Assembly (NCBI GenBank): GCA_030039775.1
Contig: JASHUX010000247.1
Location: 1-6,035, forward strand
Reading direction: 5' to 3'
DNA from: Alphaproteobacteria bacterium
Lineage (GTDB): Bacteria; Pseudomonadota; Alphaproteobacteria; ATCC43930; CGMCC-115725
DNA length: 6,035 nucleotides
Part shown: in pieces, positions 1-4,630 of the stretch
Layout of the letters: each line of letters begins with the position of its first letter
Numbering within the stretch: position 1 is the stretch's first letter
Translations under genes and position numbers: made by a program
The notes under the pieces: generated by a model
Told to the model about the DNA's origin: nothing
The model's input: only the letters and a program-made list of their open reading frames with translations
Database searches by the model: none

Positions 1-149
1 TGGTGAAGGGACAGACCGCATCCTCGTCCTACAAACCGGGCAAGCTCGAGAACGGTCGGCGCGTGATGATCCCGCCGCACATCGAGGCCGGCACGCGCAT
101 TGTCGTCAACACGGCCGATGGCTCGTACATGGAACGCGCCAAGGATTAA
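1..149 (+). CDS. efp: Elongation factor P, C-terminal end (5' truncated by window)
   Basis: The last 48 codons of elongation factor P are visible, in the frame starting at base 3 and ending with TAA at 147-149. EF-P is a cytoplasmic translation factor that binds between the P and E sites of the ribosome and relieves stalling at proline stretches. The visible part is the C-terminal OB domain: [11 protein letters not shown], then the family signature region [17 protein letters not shown], and the typical ending YMERAKD. The signature has Ile-Pro where many members have Val-Pro, a conservative change. The N-terminal domain with the modified lysine lies outside the window. The next gene starts 17 nt downstream on the same strand, so co-transcription is likely. 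Identification rests on recognition of this very conserved tail and is confident. Confidence 0.96.
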   Translation, partial: VKGQTASSSYKPGKLENGRRVMIPPHIEAGTRIVVNTADGSYMERAKD

Positions 150-166
150 CGCGAAGGAAGCGGCCC

Positions 167-970
167 ATGGCAGTCCGCTCCGCCCTCTATCATGTCATGT
201 CGGCGGCGGCGCTGAAGGCGGCGCGCGGCTTGAAACGCGATCTCGGCGAAGTCGAGCAATTGCAGGTCTCGGTCAAAGGGCCCGGCGATTTCGTCTCCAC
301 CGCCGACCTGAAGGCGGAGAAGATCCTCAAAGAAGAATTGGCGAAGGCGCGGCCTGGCTTCGGTTTCCTCATGGAGGAGAGCGGCGTCACGCCGGGGCGC
401 GACAGCCGCCATCGCTGGATCGTCGATCCGTTGGACGGCACCACCAACTTTCTTCACGGCATTCCGCATTTCGCCATCTCGATCGGACTCGAGGAAGACG
501 GCGAGCTGATCGCCGGATTGGTTTATCAACCGATCTCGGACGAAATCTACTGGGCCGAAAAGGGCCGCGGCGCTTACCTCAACGATCGGCGCATGCGTGT
601 CTCGGCACGGCGGAATCTGGAGGAATCACTGATCGCCACCGGGATTCCGTTTCGCGGCCACGGCGATCATCCGCGCTATTTGCGCACGCTAGGGGCGGTG
701 ATGGGCGCGACCAGCGGCGCGCGCCGCATGGGCGTCGCGTCGCTCGATCTCGCTTATGTCGCAGCGGGGCGCTTCGACGGATTCTGGGAATTCGGCCTGA
801 AACCGTGGGACATTGCCGCGGGCATCGTCTTGATCCGCGAAGCAGGCGGGACGGTCGGCACGATCGGCGACGCCGACATCATGGAAACAGGCGACGTCAT
901 CGCCGCCAATCCGGCGCTCTACCAATCGCTGCGCACATTGTTAACGGGCGCCGCCGGGGACGGCGGCTGA
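167..970 (+). CDS. suhB: Inositol monophosphatase family protein (SuhB type)
   Basis: This is a complete 267-aa member of the Mg2+-dependent, Li+-sensitive phosphatase family, which hydrolyses inositol-1-phosphate or related sugar/nucleotide phosphates in the cytoplasm. Family metal ligands are visible: E70-E71 in FLMEESG, the motif WIVDPLDGTTNF at 84-95 with D87 and D90, and the second motif W214-D215 followed by IAAGIVLIREAGG. The length equals that of E. coli SuhB, and nothing is missing. The ATG at 167 is supported by the purine-rich GAAGGAAG at 153-160, 6 nt upstream. It follows efp by 17 nt and probably shares its transcript. The family includes true inositol phosphatases, 3'-phosphoadenosine phosphatases (CysQ) and SuhB, which also acts in rRNA antitermination. 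The sequence alone does not fix the physiological substrate, so suhB is a family-level name. Confidence 0.93.
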   Translation: MAVRSALYHVMSAAALKAARGLKRDLGEVEQLQVSVKGPGDFVSTADLKAEKILKEELAKARPGFGFLMEESGVTPGRDSRHRWIVDPLDGTTNFLHGIPHFAISIGLEEDGELIAGLVYQPISDEIYWAEKGRGAYLNDRRMRVSARRNLEESLIATGIPFRGHGDHPRYLRTLGAVMGATSGARRMGVASLDLAYVAAGRFDGFWEFGLKPWDIAAGIVLIREAGGTVGTIGDADIMETGDVIAANPALYQSLRTLLTGAAGDGG

Positions 971-1067
971 GCCGCAAGGTTGCGCTGGCGGGGCATCCCT
1001 GACATGCGGTATTTTTGCGGTGCGAGAGAACGCCCGCCGCGAGGCTCGGTGGGCGACGGGATGGCCC

Positions 1068-2147
1068 ATGATTGTGATTGGTTTCGTTCGTTCAGCGAAA
1101 AGTAGGCTTGCCGGCGTGTTTGCTGTGGCCGGGGCGGCGGCGATCTGGTGGTGCACGCCGGCGGGACCGGCATTGGCCCAAGGCACCGCCGGGCCACCCG
1201 AAGTGACGGTCGATCTCGGCGTGCTCGATTCGCTCGGAAGCGCGCCGGCCCATCATCGCGAGATCGAGCCGCGCCCACCGCGGGAGCGGACCCGCGCCGC
1301 GAAGCCGGAACACAAGCCGGCCCATACGGCCGCCACGACAAAACCGCCGGCGAAAAAAGCGGCCGCCAAACCCGCGCACCCGGCTAAGCACGAGGCAACC
1401 GCAGAATCGCAACATCCCGTCACGCAAGCCGACGCACGGCGCGACGAAGCCGACCGGGCAGCGCGCGACGAGGAAGTCTGGGAAGCCGATCGCAAGCGCG
1501 AGGAAACCGACCGCAAGCGCCAGGAGGCGGATCGGATCAAGCGTGAAGAAGCCGCGCGTATGAAGCAGGCCAAGGCCGAGATCGAGGAAACGGCGCGCGG
1601 CGCAGAGCGACCGGCCAAGACCTCGGAAAACATCCTCGACCCGGGCGCTGGACCGGCTACGCCGCCCGAACCGACGCCGCCGCCGCCGAAACAGGCCGCG
1701 GAACCACCGGCGAACGCACCGGCCCAGGTCGCCACGACGACGACGACAGCAGCGCCGCCGCCGCCCACATCCGTGGCGCCGCCCCGCGCGCCCGCGTCCG
1801 TCCAGCCTAAGCCGGCGGCGGTCGAAGCGCCCGCCAGCACCGCGCCGCACGTCGATTTCGCGGTCGGCGCCGCGGACCTCTCCGCCGCGGCTCGGGCCGA
1901 ACTCGATACCCTCGCCAAGCAGCTCAACGCCGACCAGGACGAGCGCGTGCAGCTTGTCGCTTATGCCACCGGCACTTCGGACGAAGCCAATCAAGCGCGG
2001 CGCCTATCACTGTCGCGCGCGCTCAATGTCCGCGCATATTTGATCGATCACGGCGTACGGAACACACGGATGGATGTGCGTGCGCTCGGCAATCGGCCTG
2101 ACGGCAACAAACCGGCCGATCGCGTCGAAATCCTGTTGCTCAAGTGA
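1068..2147 (+). CDS. Secreted protein: charged helix, Pro-rich linker, OmpA-like C-terminal domain
   Basis: The 359-aa product appears to be exported. It has a basic N-terminus (R8, K11, R13), a hydrophobic stretch at about 14-29 and an Ala-Leu-Ala cleavage site after residue 37. From about 118 to 185 it is a highly charged helix with seven-residue repeats (EADRKRE, ETDRKRQ, EADRIKR at 139-159). About 190-260 is Pro/Ala/Thr-rich. Residues 261-359 form an OmpA-like domain with VDF at the first strand, LSLSRALNVRAYL, and a DRVEI ending. The usual GHTD is replaced by AYATGTSD, so the aspartate that binds diaminopimelate in peptidoglycan seems absent, while the arginine of the LSxxRA helix is kept. 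An in-frame GTG at 1020 would add 16 residues, but only the ATG at 1068 puts the signal peptide at the very N-terminus. The channel gene follows after 16 nt. I infer a periplasmic, possibly envelope-spanning partner of the next two gene products. Exact function is unknown. Confidence 0.85.
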   Translation: MIVIGFVRSAKSRLAGVFAVAGAAAIWWCTPAGPALAQGTAGPPEVTVDLGVLDSLGSAPAHHREIEPRPPRERTRAAKPEHKPAHTAATTKPPAKKAAAKPAHPAKHEATAESQHPVTQADARRDEADRAARDEEVWEADRKREETDRKRQEADRIKREEAARMKQAKAEIEETARGAERPAKTSENILDPGAGPATPPEPTPPPPKQAAEPPANAPAQVATTTTTAAPPPPTSVAPPRAPASVQPKPAAVEAPASTAPHVDFAVGAADLSAAARAELDTLAKQLNADQDERVQLVAYATGTSDEANQARRLSLSRALNVRAYLIDHGVRNTRMDVRALGNRPDGNKPADRVEILLLK

Positions 2148-2149
2148 AC

Positions 2150-2153
2150 GGAG
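2150..2153 (+). promoter_or_regulatory. Shine-Dalgarno site fixing the start of the channel gene
   Basis: GGAG lies 10 nt before the ATG at 2164, in the 16-nt gap after the upstream stop codon. The same frame is open further upstream to an in-frame start at 2074, inside the previous gene. That longer version would place a hydrophilic, unconserved 30-residue extension before the first membrane helix. The GGAG site therefore supports the 2164 start. Confidence 0.7.
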
Positions 2154-2163
2154 TAAACGGCCG

Positions 2164-3312
2164 ATGACGCGGCCCGGGCGCTACCTGATACGCATGGCGA
2201 TCTTTATCGTGGCGGTCGCCGCCGCGGCCCTGTTCGCGGAGCCGGTGCTGCAGCGCTTCTTTCTCGGCAATCCGGCGGTCAACGGCGTGATCTTGGGCAT
2301 CCTGCTGGCCGGCATCATCTACATTATTCGCCAGGTCATGCTGCTCAATCCCGAGGTCAATTGGATTGAGAATTTCCGCCGCAATCAGTCCTCGGTCTCC
2401 ACCGAGCGCATGCCGCGCCTGCTGTCGCCGATGGCGACCATGCTCGGCGACCGCCGGGGCGGCAGGGTCAGCTTATCGGCGGTCGGTATGCGCACGCTGC
2501 TGGACGGCATCGGCACGCGGCTCGACGAAACCCGGGAGACCTCACGATACCTCATCGGGTTGCTAGTGTTTCTCGGCCTGCTCGGCACGTTTTACGGCCT
2601 GCTCGAAACCGTCGGCTCGGTCAGCGGCGTCATTAGTGGCCTGTCGGCGGGCGGCGGCGATCCGGCGGCGGCGTTCGCCGAGCTCAAGGCTCGACTTGCT
2701 TCGCCCCTCGGCGGCATGAGCACCGCGTTTAGCGCGTCGCTGTTCGGCTTGGCGGGTTCGCTGGTATTGGGGTTTCTCGATTTGCAAGCCGGTCTCGCGC
2801 AAAACCGTTTCTACCAGGACCTCGAAGAATGGATGTCCGGCTTCACACGCATCGGCGGCGGCGGGACGGGGACGGAATACGGCGACGCGCCGATTCCGGC
2901 TTATATCCAGGCGCTGCTGGAACAAACCGCCGATGGGCTCGAAAATCTGCAGCGCATCATGGCCCGGGGCGAAGAGGGCCGAATCGCGGCCACCACGAAT
3001 GTGCAATCGCTGACCGAACGGCTGACATTGCTGACCGAGCAGATGCGGGCCGAGCAGACCATCCTCCTCCGTCTCGCCGAACAGCAGAACACGCTGCGCC
3101 CGGTGCTGCAAAAGCTGGCCGAGGGCGGCGGAACCGCCCAGACGCAGGAGGACGCGCGAAACCACCTGCGCAACATCGAGATGCAGCTTACCCGCCTCAA
3201 CGAAGAGGTGGCGCAAGGGCGCGGCGAGGCGGTGCATGAAATCCGCAACGAAATCCGCCTGATCGCGCGCACGCTTGCCGCGCTGGCCGAGGCGCCGGCG
3301 GAGCGCGGTTAA
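2164..3312 (+). CDS. MotA/TolQ/ExbB-family proton-channel protein with coiled-coil tail
   Basis: This 382-aa inner-membrane protein has four predicted helices: about 8-26, 38-59, 130-150 and 185-206. The last two carry the family core: LGLLGTFYGLLETV (137-150, with T142) and GGMSTAFSASLFGLAG (183-198, with T187). In MotA, TolQ and ExbB the equivalent helices line the ion path around the partner's aspartate. The loop at 60-129 is cytoplasmic. After helix four comes a cytoplasmic tail of about 175 residues, mostly helical and heptad-like from about 255 onward, which ordinary ExbB and TolQ lack. The 16-nt gaps on both sides and the MotB-like gene downstream indicate that the two form a stator-type complex driven by the proton (or sodium) gradient. 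No flagellar genes are nearby, and I do not see an obvious match to the charged FliG-contacting loop of MotA. Family assignment is strong; what it powers is unknown. Confidence 0.9.
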   Translation: MTRPGRYLIRMAIFIVAVAAAALFAEPVLQRFFLGNPAVNGVILGILLAGIIYIIRQVMLLNPEVNWIENFRRNQSSVSTERMPRLLSPMATMLGDRRGGRVSLSAVGMRTLLDGIGTRLDETRETSRYLIGLLVFLGLLGTFYGLLETVGSVSGVISGLSAGGGDPAAAFAELKARLASPLGGMSTAFSASLFGLAGSLVLGFLDLQAGLAQNRFYQDLEEWMSGFTRIGGGGTGTEYGDAPIPAYIQALLEQTADGLENLQRIMARGEEGRIAATTNVQSLTERLTLLTEQMRAEQTILLRLAEQQNTLRPVLQKLAEGGGTAQTQEDARNHLRNIEMQLTRLNEEVAQGRGEAVHEIRNEIRLIARTLAALAEAPAERG

Positions 3313-3319
3313 AGGGCGG
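3313..3319 (+). promoter_or_regulatory. Shine-Dalgarno site of the MotB-like gene
   Basis: AGGGCGG directly follows the TAA of the channel gene and sits 9 nt before the ATG at 3329. The frame is open back to an in-frame start at 3275, but that would overlap the channel gene and add an arginine-rich stretch ahead of the membrane helix. The site favours the 3329 start. Confidence 0.6.
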
Positions 3320-3328
3320 TCCATTCCG

Positions 3329-4378
3329 ATGGCGTTCTCATCCCGCCGTCAGCGCCGCGAAAACTTCAATATTTGGCCGGGCTTCGTTGATGCGCTGACG
3401 CAGCTGGTGATGATCATTATTTTCGTGGTCCTCGTCTTTACCGCCGGTCAGTTCTATCTCTCGAGCGCGCTCTCCGGCCGCGACGCCGAGCTGGCAAAGC
3501 TCACCGAACGCATCAATGCCTTGTCCGACATGCTCGCCATGGAGCGCAAGACGAGTGCCGATCTGCAGTTGCAGCTCGGCACGCTGTCAGACCAGCTCGC
3601 CGAGGAAAAAGCGGCTCTTGCCAAGTCGCAGGGTGCGCTGGCGGCGGCGAACCGGCAGAAAAAGGAGCTGACGCAACAAGAGGCGGCGTTGCAGCAGCAA
3701 CTCGCCGCCGAAACCGCGAAGCGCACCCAGGCCGAAACGGAGACCGCGCAGCGTCAATCCGCCCTCGACAGACTGACGCTGCAACTGGCGGCCTTACAAA
3801 AGCAGCTGCAGGAAATTCAGGCGGCCCTCGACTTGTCCGAAACCAAAAACAAGGCCGCCAACGTTCAGATTGCCGATCTGGGACGCCGGCTCAATGCCGC
3901 GCTTGCATCCAAAGTGGCCGAGCTCGCCAGTTATCGGTCCGAGTTTTTCGGCCGGCTACGTCAGCTCTTGGGCGACCGGCAAGACATCAAAGTCGTCGGC
4001 GACCGTTTTGTATTCCAATCGGAGGTGCTTTTCCCGAAGGGCAGCGCCGATCTTACCCTTGAGGCACTCGACAAGCTGACGCCCTTGGCCAACGCGCTGA
4101 AAGAAATCTCGGGCAAGATTCCGTCCGACATCAACTGGGTATTGCAGGTGGAAGGACATACCGACAAACAGCCCATCAATACGCCGCAATTCCACTCTAA
4201 CTGGGAATTGTCGACCGCCCGCGCCGTCTCCGTGGTGAAATTCCTGATCGCGCAAGGCATTCCGCCAAACCGCCTGTCGGCGGCGGGTTTCGGCGAGTTT
4301 CAACCGGTCGACACCAGCGCCTCACCCGATGCGATGGCGAAAAACCGCCGCATCGAACTGAAACTGACCGCGCGTTAG
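3329..4378 (+). CDS. MotB-like protein: TM helix with Asp, periplasmic coiled coil, OmpA-like peptidoglycan-binding domain
   Basis: The 349-aa product has a short basic cytoplasmic N-terminus and one membrane helix at about 19-44, opening with WPGFVDALTQL. D21 sits where MotB, TolR and ExbD carry the proton-accepting aspartate. Residues about 50-200 form a long Gln/Ala/Leu-rich coiled coil in the periplasm, far longer than in flagellar MotB. Residues about 215-349 are an OmpA/MotB-type domain: VLFPKGSADL at 233-242, GHTDKQPI with D279, SNWELSTARA with R298, GFGEFQPV, and NRRIELKL near the end. D279 and R298 match the residues that hold the diaminopimelate of peptidoglycan in OmpA-like domains. 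It is the last gene of the cassette. Together with the upstream channel protein it should make a peptidoglycan-anchored, ion-driven motor. The coiled coil would hold the anchor well above the membrane. Flagellar MotB is unlikely given the context. Confidence 0.9.
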   Translation: MAFSSRRQRRENFNIWPGFVDALTQLVMIIIFVVLVFTAGQFYLSSALSGRDAELAKLTERINALSDMLAMERKTSADLQLQLGTLSDQLAEEKAALAKSQGALAAANRQKKELTQQEAALQQQLAAETAKRTQAETETAQRQSALDRLTLQLAALQKQLQEIQAALDLSETKNKAANVQIADLGRRLNAALASKVAELASYRSEFFGRLRQLLGDRQDIKVVGDRFVFQSEVLFPKGSADLTLEALDKLTPLANALKEISGKIPSDINWVLQVEGHTDKQPINTPQFHSNWELSTARAVSVVKFLIAQGIPPNRLSAAGFGEFQPVDTSASPDAMAKNRRIELKLTAR

Positions 4379-4383
4379 TCCGC

Positions 4384-4425
4384 AAAAAATAAAGAAGCCG
4401 CGGCGCCTATCGCTGCCGCGGCTTC
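4384..4425 (-). terminator. Intrinsic terminator of the small basic-peptide gene
   Basis: A perfect 11-bp inverted repeat, GAAGCCGCGGC at 4394-4404 and GCCGCGGCTTC at 4415-4425, encloses a 10-nt loop. On the - strand it is followed directly by TTTATTTTTT (4393-4384), the classic layout of a Rho-independent terminator. It lies just after the stop of the Ala/Lys peptide gene. On the + strand the hairpin begins 15 nt after the cassette's last stop codon but lacks a T tract, so it would at best end that transcript weakly. Confidence 0.85.
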
Positions 4426-4431
4426 ATTAGT

Positions 4432-4446
4432 CCGGCAAAGTGCCGG
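4432..4446. repeat. Small inverted repeat abutting the peptide gene stop
   Basis: CCGGCA at 4432-4437 and TGCCGG at 4441-4446 form a 6-bp stem with a 3-nt loop. It lies between the stop codon of the small - strand gene and the main terminator hairpin. It has no T tract of its own. It may add stability to the 3' end of the short transcript. Confidence 0.45.
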
Positions 4447-4509
4447 CTATCTCTTCTTCGCCGCCTTCTTCGCGGGCTTCTTCTTCGCTGCTTTCTTCTT
4501 CGCTGCCAT
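4447..4509 (-). CDS. Tiny Ala/Lys-rich basic peptide (20 aa, histone-H1-tail-like)
   Basis: A 20-codon reading frame encodes MAAKKKAAKKKPAKKAAKKR: only Met, Ala, Lys, one Pro and a terminal Arg. It is arranged as AAKK-type repeats like those in histone H1 tails and bacterial H1-like proteins. Support for a real gene is strong for its size: ATG start, a Shine-Dalgarno-like AGGGGG (4524-4519) 9 nt upstream, a TAG stop, and a strong terminator right after it. The strong charge suggests nucleic-acid binding, perhaps nucleoid or ribosome association, but this is inference from composition only. It lies between convergent units, downstream of the TonB receptor on the same strand but separated from it by hairpin sequence, so it is probably its own transcript. 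The alternative is that the repeat is a degraded end of a longer H1-like gene; no such upstream coding is evident. Confidence 0.65.
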   Translation of the reverse strand: MAAKKKAAKKKPAKKAAKKR

Positions 4510-4518
4510 GATTTCAAA

Positions 4519-4524
4519 CCCCCT
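4519..4524 (-). promoter_or_regulatory. Ribosome binding site of the Ala/Lys peptide gene
   Basis: On the - strand AGGGGG stands 9 nt before the ATG. It is a fair Shine-Dalgarno match in otherwise AT-leaning sequence and helps to argue that the tiny reading frame is translated. Confidence 0.5.
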
Positions 4525-4542
4525 GTCCGACGAAACACGATC

Positions 4543-4573
4543 ATCATAATCGAATCGACGATGAAAGTCGAAT
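4543..4573 (-). promoter_or_regulatory. Possible promoter of the Ala/Lys peptide gene
   Basis: Reading the - strand, TATGAT (4548-4543) is one base away from the consensus -10 box and lies 33 nt before the start codon. A weak -35 candidate, TTCGAC, sits about 18 nt upstream of it. The placement fits a short leader, but the -35 match is poor, so this is tentative. Confidence 0.3.
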
Positions 4574-4580
4574 GGATTTG

Positions 4581-4620
4581 CAAAAATTTCGCGCACGAGT
4601 CGAGTCGCGAAAATTTTCGC
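4581..4620 (-). terminator. Probable terminator of the TonB-dependent receptor gene
   Basis: Just past the receptor's TGA, the - strand can fold GCGAAAATTTTCGCG against CGCGAAATTTTTGC, with one bulged base and a 12-nt loop. The 3' arm ends in a run of five T. This resembles an AT-rich intrinsic terminator. The 5' arm also contains a perfect 14-bp palindrome, GCGAAAATTTTCGC (4607-4620), which could instead be a protein-binding site. The T tract is part of the stem, so termination efficiency is uncertain. Confidence 0.5.
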
Positions 4621-4630
4621 CGAGAATTTT

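Noticed and set aside
950..967. GC hairpin at the end of suhB as a terminator
   Set aside because: The 6-bp stem GCCGCC/GGCGGC lies inside coding sequence and has no T tract after it.
1020..1067. GTG at 1020 as the start of the OmpA-like protein
   Set aside because: It would bury the signal peptide behind 16 extra hydrophilic residues; the ATG at 1068 gives a normal Sec signal.
971..1067. Promoter between suhB and the cassette
   Set aside because: TTGCGC at 980 and TATTTT at 1010 are separated by 24 nt, too far for a standard promoter, and no better pair is visible. The cassette may be read through from efp-suhB or use an unrecognised promoter.
1092..1994. Long antisense reading frame (about 300 codons) opposite the OmpA-like gene
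   Set aside because: Its translation is Arg/Gly-rich low-complexity sequence with no recognisable motif, as expected from the complement of GC-rich coding DNA. The + strand frame has a signal peptide and a recognisable domain.
2563..3324. Antisense frame of about 250 codons opposite the channel gene
   Set aside because: It has no domain and no ribosome binding site, and it lies entirely opposite a clear membrane-channel gene.
1068..4378. Complete Zorya anti-phage system
   Set aside because: Only ZorA/ZorB-like components are present; there is no helicase, nuclease or ZorC-like gene in the window, and the neighbours are housekeeping genes.
1068..4378. Tol-Pal or flagellar motAB locus
   Set aside because: There is no tolA, tolB, pal, ybgF or flagellar gene; the channel has a long tail and the anchor a long coiled coil, unlike TolQR or canonical MotAB.
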